Positions 1 through 7,096 of a stretch of 10,199 bases of DNA are shown in pieces. Where the stretch lies: positions 1-10,199 of the forward strand of contig CAYPEL010000101.1 of the NCBI GenBank assembly GCA_964409635.1, given 5' to 3'. Each line of letters begins with the position of its first letter. The first letter of the stretch is position 1. The notes beneath the pieces are model-generated. The model was not told the origin of the DNA. It ran no database searches and saw only the letters and a program-made list of their open reading frames with translations. The position numbers were made by a program, and so were the translations under genes. This stretch comes from CAYPEL01 sp964409635. GTDB taxonomy: Bacteria > Pseudomonadota > Gammaproteobacteria > DSM-19610.

Positions 1-85
1 GGGTGATCATGTGTTGGTGATGAGTAACGGTGGTTTTGGTGGCATTCATGAGAAATTACTGGGTGTGTTAGGTGGGGTGGTGTGA
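1..85 (+). CDS. mpl: C-terminal end of Mpl, UDP-MurNAc:tripeptide ligase (partial)
   Basis: Only the last 27 codons are inside the window, read in the frame beginning at base 2 and ending with TGA at 83-85. The visible peptide contains VLVMSNGGFGGIHEKLL, which I recognise as the conserved C-terminal signature of Mpl, the ligase that reattaches recycled L-Ala-gamma-D-Glu-meso-DAP tripeptide to UDP-MurNAc in cytoplasmic murein recycling. MurC and other Mur ligases end differently. The neighbour supports the call: mpl lies next to ubiX in Pseudomonas-type genomes (established knowledge). The gene is cut by the left edge, so none of its ATP-binding or catalytic motifs can be checked. Confidence rests on a short but distinctive motif. 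Confidence 0.8.
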   Translation, partial: GDHVLVMSNGGFGGIHEKLLGVLGGVV

Positions 86-114
86 CGAATGCGCATTTCC
101 GGAAGCGGGGAGCA

Positions 115-135
115 AGGGTGGGTTTCACCCACCCT
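115..135. repeat. GGGTGGGT-type palindromic repeat, mpl-ubiX gap
   Basis: A perfect 9-bp stem (AGGGTGGGT at 115-123, ACCCACCCT at 127-135) closes on a 3-nt loop TTC. No T-tract follows, so it is not a standard intrinsic terminator, although it would form a hairpin in the transcript ahead of ubiX. A 16-nt core at 117-132 recurs with one mismatch at 3434-3449, which marks it as a dispersed intergenic element rather than a site specific to ubiX. Confidence 0.75.
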
Positions 136-146
136 ACGGGGGGTGA

Positions 147-764
147 ATGGAAACAATGAATAATCCTATTGCTGTTGCTATTACGGGTGCCTCTGGCGCG
201 CCATATGTATTGCGTTTGCTGCAGCAGCTGGTTGAAAAGGGTGAGCAGGTTTATGTGATGATTTCTGCGCCGGGTCAGGTTGTGCTGAGTATGGAAAGTG
301 ATCTGAAGCTCTCGTCCCGCCCGGCTGACGTTCAGCGTATCCTGAGTCAACGGTTTAATGCCGCTGCAGGGCAGTTGCAGGTATTCGGCCGCAAAGAATG
401 GACGGCACCGGTCGCCAGTGGTGGCAGCGTGCCGCGCGCCATGGTGGTCTGTCCCTGTACCACGGGTACGCTGGCCAATATTGCCAATGGTGTCAGCAGT
501 AATCTCATCGACCGCGCCGCCGATGTGGTGATCAAGGAGCAGCGTAAATTGATCCTGGTGGTTCGCGAGACACCGCTATCGGCGATCCATCTTGAAAACA
601 TGCTGAAACTGTCCCGGCTTGGGGTGGTGATTATGCCGCCCAGCCCGGGTTTCTATCAGCTGCCCGAATCGATTGATGATCTGGTCGACTTCGTTGTCAG
701 CCGGATCATGGATCAGCTGGATATCGCCAACGATATTTCACCGCGCTGGGGGAGTCAGTTATAA
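147..764 (+). CDS. ubiX: Flavin prenyltransferase UbiX
   Basis: UbiX attaches a dimethylallyl unit to FMN, producing the prenyl-FMN cofactor needed by UbiD-type decarboxylases such as the one in ubiquinone synthesis; it is a soluble cytoplasmic enzyme. The 205-residue product shows the family motifs in order: the nucleotide-binding GASGAP loop (residues 14-19), VASGG (89-93), CPCTTGTLA (102-110) followed by NLIDRAADVVIKE (119-131), RETPLS (140-145), and IMPPSPGFY (162-170). Length is close to the roughly 190-200 usual in the family. An alternative ATG at 156 (MNNPIAVAITG) has the G-rich GGGTGA at 141-146 at better Shine-Dalgarno spacing and may be the true start. The stop lies 1 nt before the next ATG, so the downstream LON gene is likely cotranscribed and translationally coupled. 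Confidence 0.95.
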   Translation: METMNNPIAVAITGASGAPYVLRLLQQLVEKGEQVYVMISAPGQVVLSMESDLKLSSRPADVQRILSQRFNAAAGQLQVFGRKEWTAPVASGGSVPRAMVVCPCTTGTLANIANGVSSNLIDRAADVVIKEQRKLILVVRETPLSAIHLENMLKLSRLGVVIMPPSPGFYQLPESIDDLVDFVVSRIMDQLDIANDISPRWGSQL

Positions 765-765
765 A

Positions 766-1356
766 ATGGATGACCTGCAGAACCTGCCAATTTTCTCCCT
801 GCATTCGGTGCTGTTTCCTGGCGGTGTTTTGCCGTTGCGAATTTTCGAGCCACGCTACCTCAGTATGATCGGCCGCTGCATGCGCGAAGCAACCGGTTTT
901 GGTATTTGTGCGATACGCCACGGCAGTGAAGTGGGCGAAGCGGCTGATTGTTATTCCATCGGCACCCTGGTTCAGGTCATCGATTTCAACCAGGACGCTG
1001 CGGGCATGCTTTCTGTTGTGATTGAAGGCCAACGGCGTTTCCGGATGACGGCTAGAGAAGTTTTGCCGGATCAGTTGATTCATGCCAATGTGCAATGGCT
1101 CGATGAACCGGAAAGTGCGTTACTACCCGCGCAGTATCAGAGCCTGCGGCCCGTGCTTGAGCAATTGATCCGCCAGGCGGGCAAACCGCACACAGACAGG
1201 CAGGCGGATTACGATAGCGCCATCTGGGTGGCCGCCAGGCTGGTTGAACTTTTACCCTTCGCGACGGCTGACAAGCAGCGTGTGCTGGAAATGGATGATC
1301 CGGAGCAGCGTTTACAGCTGTTATTTAACGAGCTGCTGGCAGAGTCACTGACGTAA
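766..1356 (+). CDS. LON substrate-binding-domain protein (LonN-like, no protease)
   Basis: This 196-residue protein matches the N-terminal substrate-binding domain of Lon (PF02190-type) and nothing more. It opens with LPIFSLHSVLFPGGVLPLRIFEPRY, the classic LON-N start; VVIEGQRRFRM lies further in and an alpha-helical end completes it. The AAA+ ATPase and Ser-Lys protease domains are absent, so it is one of the free-standing LON-domain proteins common in proteobacteria, whose role is not established. I chose ATG 766 because the LON homology begins within a few residues and GGGGGAGT at 748-755 sits at Shine-Dalgarno distance; an open frame upstream to 673 only shadows ubiX. The gene follows ubiX by 1 nt. 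Its last 12 nt overlap the end of the convergent DedA/PAP2 gene. Confidence 0.88.
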   Translation: MDDLQNLPIFSLHSVLFPGGVLPLRIFEPRYLSMIGRCMREATGFGICAIRHGSEVGEAADCYSIGTLVQVIDFNQDAAGMLSVVIEGQRRFRMTAREVLPDQLIHANVQWLDEPESALLPAQYQSLRPVLEQLIRQAGKPHTDRQADYDSAIWVAARLVELLPFATADKQRVLEMDDPEQRLQLLFNELLAESLT

Positions 1357-3369
1357 GACCTCCATCAACAATACTTCCCCCTGCCACTGGGATAGGGTTT
1401 GCAGCTTGGTTGCGGTGTGCGGGCGGCCACGTATAAATTGCTGTGCATCCTGTTTGAACAACTTCAATGGCGTATCGAAGTCACGCCCGGTTCGTAACAG
1501 GCTGAACAGGCCGGTTGGGGATTGCCGCTCAAGGGAACTGGTATTACCAATCCAGATAGCCTGGTTGGTTTCTTCCAGCCTTAGGCCAGTCGACCAGAAG
1601 CGCAATACCAGTAAGCGGTCTGCATCACCGCTATCTTTTACCAGTAACAGATCCTGCCCGCTGCCATTATGTATTTGTGGCAACACGGGTAGTTTGTTGA
1701 TATCCGGCTTGCTGGCAAACATTGCCAGCAAGCTCTTGAAGTTTGGTCTGTCCGCCTGGCGCCAACCCCGGCTGATTAAATGCTGCTCGAGCTGTTGCAG
1801 GGAGCCCGCCCACTGGAGGTTGAGCGGGTGGCTATTTTGGCCACGCGTATTTCCCCTGTAGCTGGGTAATTGTTGCCAGCCGTCCTGCATCCAATCGGCG
1901 CGTGTCAAGTCTTGGCGGATCGTGGTTGATTCAGACAGGTAAGCGGCTTCATGCGTTGCAGGTTGCAGGCTGCTGAGCAGTAGCCATATGCCACAGGCGG
2001 CCAGAATAACTGGCAGCAAGTTACGCAATGGAATTTTCGGTGCAGGGTGACCACGGTAAGCAATGCCTAATAATGTAATCCAGACTAGACTCAGGCTCCA
2101 GCCCCCCAGAATATCGCTGACCCAATGTGCGCCCAAATACAAGCGCGTAAAGCTGATCGCAACAACAGGGAAAAAGGCTACCGAGTAAGGTACCCAGCGC
2201 CAGTTAGCCGGTAGTTCCCGCGCAACCACAACCGCGAGAAAACCGAACACGACCAGTGACAGGCTGGCATGACCGCTGGGGAAGGCATACCCCAACACGG
2301 CGGTAAGCTCTTCAATCGGTCTGTTGACCGAGGTGAATTGTTTGGCTGTCTGGGTTAGCAGCGTGACCCCGGCGATCGCCACCAACCAGTGGATGACGGC
2401 ACGCCAGTAGCGGTGCCACAATAACCAGACAACAACCAGTGCAGTAAAGCCATACAGGGCAAGGCTGCTGCCAAGGTGGGTGAGGCGCAGGAACCACTGG
2501 TCAGCGAGCGTGGTGCGCAGTTGCTGTAATTCATGGAAGGTAAATAAATCGAGATTACCGATCAGGCTAGTGGCTGTGGTTTGTTGCGCCATCGCTAGAA
2601 ACGCCAGGCTGGCGACGACTAGAATACCCGTCAGTATCGTCATGCCGCGGGCTTCCGGATGATTTGGATCCAGCAATGCGGCCGTGAGTGGGTGGATCAC
2701 CGGGTGGCGCCGGCTCCAAGTCAGGATGCCGCTTTGTACCGAACTCATATGCGGCTGTAAGCTGCGGGCAATGCGGTGAACGAGCCACCAGAAAAACCAT
2801 AATAGTGCCGCCAGGATGCCCAGCACGATTGCCAGGCGCCCGGCAATTTCCGCCGCCAGACCGAGTGAAGCACCGAATAGGATGCCCGGTGCCATATAAG
2901 CTGGAGCCCACACCATGGCCGACAGGATGTTAAACAGGAAAAAGCGTCGCGGTGGCATATCGAGCATGCCTGCGATAGCCGGCACTAATGGCCGTACCGG
3001 GCCGACAAAGCGGGCTAATAAAATACTTTTCCCGCCGTGGCGGTGAAAAAAATCGACGCCCTTGGTCATCATCGCCGGGTAATTCCGGAATGGCCAGATT
3101 ACCCGCAGCCGTTGGTGGTAGTGGCGGCCGATCAGGTAACTGATCCCGTCGCCGAACACCGCGCCAATGATAGCCCATATCAGCGTGGGTATCAGTTCCA
3201 TCTGGCCGGCAGCCACCATGGCGCCGACGGCAAACATGATGATGGAGCCGGGCACAAAGAGGCCGACAACCAGTAACGATTCCAGCGCTGAAATAGTGAA
3301 CACTATTATCCCGGCCCAGTGCGGGTGGAGTCTGATCCATTCCAGTAATTGATCCAGGAATTGTTCCAT
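1345..3369 (-). CDS. DedA/VTT + PAP2 phosphatase + LssY_C-like fusion membrane protein
   Basis: Three modules are visible in 674 residues. Residues about 1-200 are a DedA/VTT domain, with GLFVPGS (36-42) and the re-entrant signature RFVGPVRPLVP (120-130); this family is linked to lipid flipping and undecaprenyl-phosphate recycling. Residues about 245-440 are a membrane PAP2 phosphatase with all three motifs: K343 to RP350-351, PSGH 364-367, and TRLYLGAHWVSD 408-419 (Thr replaces the usual Ser). Residues about 470-674 form a soluble tail resembling LssY_C, of unknown function. Many hydrophobic segments place it in the inner membrane. A lipid-phosphate phosphatase/transporter role is inferred. 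I start at ATG 3369 because the upstream in-frame codon at 3399 is TTG inside repeat-flanking DNA. It lies downstream of hemL on the same strand and is convergent with the LON gene. Confidence 0.88.
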   Translation of the reverse strand: MEQFLDQLLEWIRLHPHWAGIIVFTISALESLLVVGLFVPGSIIMFAVGAMVAAGQMELIPTLIWAIIGAVFGDGISYLIGRHYHQRLRVIWPFRNYPAMMTKGVDFFHRHGGKSILLARFVGPVRPLVPAIAGMLDMPPRRFFLFNILSAMVWAPAYMAPGILFGASLGLAAEIAGRLAIVLGILAALLWFFWWLVHRIARSLQPHMSSVQSGILTWSRRHPVIHPLTAALLDPNHPEARGMTILTGILVVASLAFLAMAQQTTATSLIGNLDLFTFHELQQLRTTLADQWFLRLTHLGSSLALYGFTALVVVWLLWHRYWRAVIHWLVAIAGVTLLTQTAKQFTSVNRPIEELTAVLGYAFPSGHASLSLVVFGFLAVVVARELPANWRWVPYSVAFFPVVAISFTRLYLGAHWVSDILGGWSLSLVWITLLGIAYRGHPAPKIPLRNLLPVILAACGIWLLLSSLQPATHEAAYLSESTTIRQDLTRADWMQDGWQQLPSYRGNTRGQNSHPLNLQWAGSLQQLEQHLISRGWRQADRPNFKSLLAMFASKPDINKLPVLPQIHNGSGQDLLLVKDSGDADRLLVLRFWSTGLRLEETNQAIWIGNTSSLERQSPTGLFSLLRTGRDFDTPLKLFKQDAQQFIRGRPHTATKLQTLSQWQGEVLLMEVLRQ

Positions 3370-3395
3370 GGGTGTTATGGTCGTCCGGGTTCCCT

Positions 3396-3450
3396 TCAAG
3401 TGGGTGGTTACCCACCCTTTAGTTACAGCATTTGGTGGGCTTCACCCACG
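3396..3450. repeat. Tandem pair of GGGTGGGT-type palindromic repeats between hemL and dedA/pap2
   Basis: Two imperfect hairpins of the same family as 115-135 sit side by side. The first has GTGGGT (3400-3405) able to pair with ACCCAC (3410-3415). The second, at 3434-3449, matches bases 117-132 at 15 of 16 positions and pairs GTGGG with CCCAC. They fill most of the 85-nt gap after the hemL stop. They could act as a transcript-stabilising or partial termination structure after hemL, but no U-tract is present on either strand. Confidence 0.65.
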
Positions 3451-3454
3451 GCCG

Positions 3455-4738
3455 TTACGTGATTTTGCTAAAAGCTCTTTCGGCCGCTCCCAGGGTTGCC
3501 TGTATAGCTGTCTGGTTATGCGCGGCCGAGACAAAGCCCGCTTCAAAGGCGGATGGCGCCAAATAGACGCCTTCTTCGAGCATGGCGTGGAAAAAGCGTT
3601 TAAATCTATCCTGGTCGCAATTGTTGACTTGTGAAAAGCGGCTGACCTTTTCCTGATCTGTGAAAAACAGCCCGAACATGCCGCCTACCTGGTTGGTAGT
3701 GACCGGGATTCCAGTGGCTTTACCGAAATCTTCCAGTCCTTTGGTTAATTGTTTTGCTGCGTGATCCAGCTGGTCATGAAAGCCCGGTGTGCTGGCGACT
3801 TCCAGCGTCGCCAGACCCGCTGCCATAGCCACCGGATTACCCGAAAGGGTACCGGCTTGATACACCGGACCTGTGGGTGCGATCTTTTCCATGATGTCGC
3901 GCCGGCCGCCAAAGGCGCCGACAGGTAAGCCGCCGCCCACCACTTTACCCAGTGTCGTCAGATCGGGTGTGACACCATAAAGAGATTGTGCGCCACCCAG
4001 TGCGACCCGGAATCCGGTCATCACTTCATCGAATATTAATACGGATTTGTAGTTGTCGCACTGGGTGCGCAGGGTTTCCAGGAACCCCGGCAGCGGCGGG
4101 ATGCAGTTCATGTTGCCCGCCACCGGCTCGACAATGATGGCGGCTATTTGTTCGCCGAGCTCGCTAAAGAGCTTTTCGACCTGTTCACTGTTGTTGTATT
4201 CCAGGGTGAGGGTAAGTTCTGCCAGCGCAGCAGGCACGCCAGGCGAAGTTGGAACGCCGAGCGTCAGGGCGCCGGAACCCGCTTTTACCAGCAGCGAGTC
4301 GGAGTGGCCGTGGTAACAGCCTTCGAACTTTATGATAACGTCTCGGCCAGTGTGACCACGCGCCAGCCGGATCGCGCTCATGGTGGCTTCGGTGCCGGAG
4401 CTGACCATGCGTACCAGTTCTAAAGAGGGCACAAGTTCACATAAACGGTTGGCCATCCGGGTTTCGATTTCAGTTGGCGCGCCAAACCCAAGCCCGCTAG
4501 CGGCCATTTCCTGCACGGCGTGGATAACTTTTGGGTGGCAATGGCCGGCAATCATAGGTCCCCAGGAAGCCACGTAATCGACATAACGTTTACCGTCGAC
4601 GTCATATAGATAAGCGCCTTCGCCGCGCGCGAAAAATACCGGACTGCCGCCGACACCGTTGAACGCACGTACCGGAGAATTGACGCCACCGGGAATATGT
4701 TGCTGGGCTTGCTTGAAATATTGCTCAGATTTATTCAT
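3455..4738 (-). CDS. hemL: Glutamate-1-semialdehyde 2,1-aminomutase HemL
   Basis: HemL is a PLP enzyme that converts glutamate-1-semialdehyde to 5-aminolevulinate, the last step of the C5 route to haem and other tetrapyrroles. The product is 427 residues, against 426 in E. coli. It shows the N-terminal IPGGVNSPVRAF (15-26), VSSGTEATMSA (112-122), the PLP-proximal CYHGHSD (141-147), FDEVMTGFR (236-244), and the Schiff-base lysine K265 in LGKVVGGGLPVGAFGG (263-278), the same residue number as in E. coli. I chose ATG 4738 because it gives the family N-terminus; the open frame extends to a GTG at 4786 inside a palindromic repeat, which is unlikely to be used. No strong Shine-Dalgarno is visible. 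It follows thiE by 100 nt, matching the thiD-thiE-hemL order of Pseudomonas. Confidence 0.97.
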   Translation of the reverse strand: MNKSEQYFKQAQQHIPGGVNSPVRAFNGVGGSPVFFARGEGAYLYDVDGKRYVDYVASWGPMIAGHCHPKVIHAVQEMAASGLGFGAPTEIETRMANRLCELVPSLELVRMVSSGTEATMSAIRLARGHTGRDVIIKFEGCYHGHSDSLLVKAGSGALTLGVPTSPGVPAALAELTLTLEYNNSEQVEKLFSELGEQIAAIIVEPVAGNMNCIPPLPGFLETLRTQCDNYKSVLIFDEVMTGFRVALGGAQSLYGVTPDLTTLGKVVGGGLPVGAFGGRRDIMEKIAPTGPVYQAGTLSGNPVAMAAGLATLEVASTPGFHDQLDHAAKQLTKGLEDFGKATGIPVTTNQVGGMFGLFFTDQEKVSRFSQVNNCDQDRFKRFFHAMLEEGVYLAPSAFEAGFVSAAHNQTAIQATLGAAERAFSKIT

Positions 4739-4764
4739 GGCTTGGTTATATTGTTGAGTTTGCA

Positions 4765-4790
4765 GTAGGTGCGAATAAATTCGCACCTAC
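4765..4790. repeat. Perfect GTAGGTGCGAAT palindromic repeat in thiE-hemL gap
   Basis: Arm GTAGGTGCGAAT at 4765-4776 is followed by a 2-nt spacer AA and the exact complementary arm at 4779-4790, giving a 12-bp perfect stem. The right 20 nt (4771-4790) recur exactly at 9610-9629 before gspK, and the left arm recurs exactly at 7008-7019. It is therefore a dispersed palindromic element. In this position it would form a strong hairpin in the thiE-hemL transcript. Confidence 0.85.
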
Positions 4791-4837
4791 CTATAGAAAA
4801 ATAATCCATTATACCGGAGTTGGCTGGGCTGTTAGGT

Positions 4838-5476
4838 TCATTCCTGGTTCCGGAATAGTTCAACATACTTTTGTGCTGCGCGTTTGATGTCTTTTTGCGC
4901 AAAAACACCGCGCACTACGGCCAGCATAGTGGCACCGGCTTCGATCAGGCGCGGCGCGTTGCCGGGTGTGATGCCGCCGATTGCGGTGACCGGCACATTT
5001 AAATCCTGTCTGGCTTGCTTTAGCAGGCTGGTCGGGGCAGTCACTGCATCAGGTTTAGTGTGTGATGCAAAGAAACGTCCAAACGCGATGTAGTCGGCGC
5101 CTGCGTTGGCGGCAGCCAGAGCGAGTGACCCTTGGTTGTAACAGGAGATACCGATAATAGCCTGTTTGCCAAGCTGCGCTCTGGCGTCTTTCAGGTTAGT
5201 GTCGTCCCGCCCCAGATGGACGCCAGCGGCACCAATTTCTTTTGCCAGCGCTACGTCGTCATTGACGATCAACGGTACCCGATACTGATTGCATAGCGCT
5301 ACCAATTGTTTGCCCTGTAAAAGCTGCGTGTGCCGGTCACTCGATTTATCCCGGTACTGAACCAGTTTTGCGCCACCCTGTATGGCCAGCTCTACAGCTG
5401 CGGTGAGTTTTTCTGGAGCTTGCAGATGGGTATCGGTGATGACGTAGAGGCCTGCTAGTGTATAAGGGTGTGCCAT
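4838..5476 (-). CDS. thiE: Thiamine-phosphate synthase ThiE
   Basis: ThiE joins HMP pyrophosphate to the thiazole phosphate to make thiamine monophosphate in the cytoplasm. The 212-residue (beta/alpha)8 protein shows GLYVITD at the start, the pyrophosphate-binding QYRDK (40-44), the Mg-binding NDD followed by AAGVHLGRDD (72-74, 83-92), GISCY, then FGRFFASHTK and the C-terminal AIGGITPGN with AGATMLAVVRG. Length is typical. ATG 5476 is supported by GAGGGTGAG a few bases upstream on the minus strand. It begins 23 nt after the thiD stop and precedes hemL, so the three are probably one operon. All expected motif positions look intact. Confidence 0.96.
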   Translation of the reverse strand: MAHPYTLAGLYVITDTHLQAPEKLTAAVELAIQGGAKLVQYRDKSSDRHTQLLQGKQLVALCNQYRVPLIVNDDVALAKEIGAAGVHLGRDDTNLKDARAQLGKQAIIGISCYNQGSLALAAANAGADYIAFGRFFASHTKPDAVTAPTSLLKQARQDLNVPVTAIGGITPGNAPRLIEAGATMLAVVRGVFAQKDIKRAAQKYVELFRNQE

Positions 5477-5499
5477 GTATTTTGCTCACCCTCTACGCT

Positions 5500-6336
5500 T
5501 TACTCTTCATCTTCTCTGGCCCAGAACAACCGGTTAGGTATGTGCTGGCCCATGCCAATACGGTAACCGTGTAATAACGCATGCCAGGTGTACTCCTGGG
5601 CTTCGTGTATTGCGGCGAAGGGTTCGAGTCCTTGTGCCAGCAGACCGGCAATGCTTGCAGCCAGTGTGCAGCCGGAACCATGATAGCGGTGTTCAAGCCG
5701 ATCCCAGTTGAACGTTTCCAGCAGGCGGTTGTTGGAATAGAGGGTGTTTATGACGGTGGGTGTGTTTTCATGAGTGCCAGTAATTAATACGAATTCACAG
5801 CCCCTTTCCAGTAGCGCCATTGCGCAGGCATCCAGTGAATCTGCTTGAGGTGCGAGTGTGCGTGCTTCAAGGCTGTTGGGTGTCAGCACAGTTGCCTGGG
5901 GCAGTAATAGTTCTATGATAGCCGCGATGACATCATCATCAGCCAGTGCGGAGCCGTTACCGGACGCGAGCACCGGGTCTAGCACCACGGGTATGTCAGC
6001 GTAGTCTGTCAATATTGAGTGCACGGCTTCGACCGCTTCGGTGCTGCCTAGCAGACCGATTTTAAAGGTACTGATGGGCATGTCTTCCAGAATTACCCGC
6101 GCCTGCTCAATAATCAAACTAATATCCAGCGGTGTGTAGCCGATAATTTCGTTCGTGTCCTGAATGGTGAGTGCCGTGATTACCGGCGCTGCATGGCAGC
6201 CATGGCTGATTAGCGCTTCTATGTCGGCCTGTATACCCGCACCTCCGCTTGGATCATTCCCGGAAAACGCCATAACCACAGGAATTGGAGAAGTTTCATC
6301 CGTCATAGAGTCTTCTTCGGGGGGGGTGCGAGGCAT
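5500..6336 (-). CDS. thiD: Hydroxymethylpyrimidine/phosphomethylpyrimidine kinase ThiD
   Basis: ThiD phosphorylates HMP and HMP-P to HMP-PP, the pyrimidine substrate for ThiE. It is a ribokinase-fold enzyme of 278 residues. Visible motifs are FSGNDPSGGAGIQAD (24-38) at the HMP-binding end, TALTIQDT further in, VLDPVLASGNG in the middle, VLTPNSLEA, and the anion-hole motif GSGCTLAASIA with catalytic-type C223. The SGNDPSGGAG form, rather than the enterobacterial AGxDSSGGAG, resembles the Pseudomonas type. ATG 6336 is preferred because GGAG lies 8 nt upstream; an alternative ATG at 6306 removes ten poorly conserved residues and has only a weak GAAGAAG upstream. It is the first gene of the probable thiD-thiE-hemL transcript and diverges from the DUF5063-like gene. 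Confidence 0.95.
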   Translation of the reverse strand: MPRTPPEEDSMTDETSPIPVVMAFSGNDPSGGAGIQADIEALISHGCHAAPVITALTIQDTNEIIGYTPLDISLIIEQARVILEDMPISTFKIGLLGSTEAVEAVHSILTDYADIPVVLDPVLASGNGSALADDDVIAAIIELLLPQATVLTPNSLEARTLAPQADSLDACAMALLERGCEFVLITGTHENTPTVINTLYSNNRLLETFNWDRLEHRYHGSGCTLAASIAGLLAQGLEPFAAIHEAQEYTWHALLHGYRIGMGQHIPNRLFWAREDEE

Positions 6337-6419
6337 TATTCCGGCTCCGTGTCATTGAGGCTGTATTTAACCGCAAAGCAGGTACGCGAAGCAAAAGATA
6401 ATGCGGCTTGCATCGTCTA

Positions 6420-6437
6420 CACTTGCAGTAGCAAGTG
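6420..6437. promoter_or_regulatory. Candidate operator dyad in divergent thiD / DUF5063 promoter region
   Basis: The 124-nt gap between the divergent starts at 6336 and 6461 must hold promoters for both directions. Its clearest structure is a 7-bp inverted repeat, CACTTGC and GCAAGTG, separated by AGTA. No T-run follows, so it is not a terminator, and the symmetry suits a dimeric regulator. I could not find a convincing -35/-10 pair on either strand, and the region lacks thi-box conserved blocks. The regulatory role is inferred only from symmetry and position. Confidence 0.35.
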
Positions 6438-6460
6438 CTTTACCGCTGTGAGGGATTGTT

Positions 6461-6964
6461 ATGCGGACACCGGAAGATAACTATTTTTTCGAACTGGTCA
6501 ATGCGGCACGCAGTTATTGCCGTTTAATCGATCATCTACCTGGCAGCCAGGACAATGGCTTGCTGCTATTGGTTAAATTACTGCCACGCCTGCACGCCGC
6601 CATTGTTGCACTACATCCCAGTATCAGCGCAGACTTACCTGTGCCTGAATCACAGGATTTCGATAATCGCTTTGAGTTATTCAGTTGGTTACGCGACCGT
6701 TTGGGCAGCCGTGACGGCTACTGGATGGAGTACGATGACGCCGGGCTTGATAAAGAAAGCCGGGAGCGAATGAGTGGCAGCCTGGCGGACGACCTTACAG
6801 ATATCTACTTCGAGCTCAAGCAGGGCCTGCAAATGCTCGATAGCCGCAGCCCGGATCAGATTGCCAACTGGTGGCAGAACGGATTTCATTTGCACTGGGG
6901 GCAGCATCTGGTTGATGCGGAACGCCATTTGTACTCGCTCAGAGCCTGCGGCCGCTTGCAATAG
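6461..6964 (+). CDS. DUF5063-like protein
   Basis: A 167-residue soluble, acidic, mostly helical protein with no signal peptide or membrane segment. The stretch SLADDLTDIYFELKQGL (107-123), preceded by YWMEYDDA (87-94) and followed by a Trp/His-rich FHLHWGQH (142-149), resembles the DUF5063 family, for which no biochemical function is known to me. ATG 6461 is preceded by GTGAGGGATTGTT, a good ribosome-binding site. It is divergent from thiD and separated from gspG by 264 nt, so it need not belong to either operon. The codon usage looks like its neighbours, and the frame is uninterrupted. Family assignment is by recall of the motif and is less certain than that this is a real gene. Confidence 0.7.
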   Translation: MRTPEDNYFFELVNAARSYCRLIDHLPGSQDNGLLLLVKLLPRLHAAIVALHPSISADLPVPESQDFDNRFELFSWLRDRLGSRDGYWMEYDDAGLDKESRERMSGSLADDLTDIYFELKQGLQMLDSRSPDQIANWWQNGFHLHWGQHLVDAERHLYSLRACGRLQ

Positions 6965-7007
6965 TATCGCCTGCTGAGGAACTTATGAATGACCTCAACG
7001 CCATAGC

Positions 7008-7033
7008 GTAGGTGCGAATGAATGCTCACCGAC
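7008..7033. repeat. Degenerate copy of GTAGGTGCGAAT palindrome
   Basis: The left arm GTAGGTGCGAAT at 7008-7019 is identical to that at 4765-4776. A 2-nt spacer follows, but the right arm ATGCTCACCGAC (7022-7033) has several mismatches to the expected complement, so the hairpin is largely lost. It looks like a decayed member of the same dispersed family. Confidence 0.6.
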
Positions 7034-7096
7034 AGGGTAAATTGAGCTTAATCAAAGTGGGTGTGAGATATCGAATTATTTACCCTCCCACCTGTC
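7031..7096. repeat. Bulged inverted repeat upstream of gspG
   Basis: GACAG-GGTAAAT at 7031-7042 can pair with ATTTACC (7078-7084) and, after a 7-nt bulge, CTGTC (7092-7096). The stem is 7 + 5 bp with a 35-nt loop. It may be an old repeat remnant or a regulatory structure before gspG; the sequence does not decide. Confidence 0.35.

Noticed and set aside
115..135. Intrinsic terminator after mpl
   Set aside because: The stem is good but there is no T-tract, and the same sequence recurs elsewhere as a dispersed repeat.
706..1095. Long minus-strand open frame opposite the LON-domain gene
   Set aside because: It is antisense to a well-supported gene, and its product resembles no family I know.
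2567..3415. Open frames overlapping the DedA/PAP2 gene in other frames (2567-2911 and 2930-3415 minus, 2688-2933 plus)
   Set aside because: Compositional shadows of a GC-rich membrane-protein gene with intact motifs in the main frame; no frameshift is needed.
4739..4786. Extended HemL N-terminus from GTG 4786
   Set aside because: The extra 16 codons lie in the palindromic repeat and have no HemL homology; ATG 4738 gives 427 residues with K265 at the family position.
6300..6460. TPP riboswitch (thi-box) upstream of thiD
   Set aside because: The conserved CTGAGA and late ACCTGA-type blocks of the thi-box are not present in the minus-strand leader, and the gap is short.
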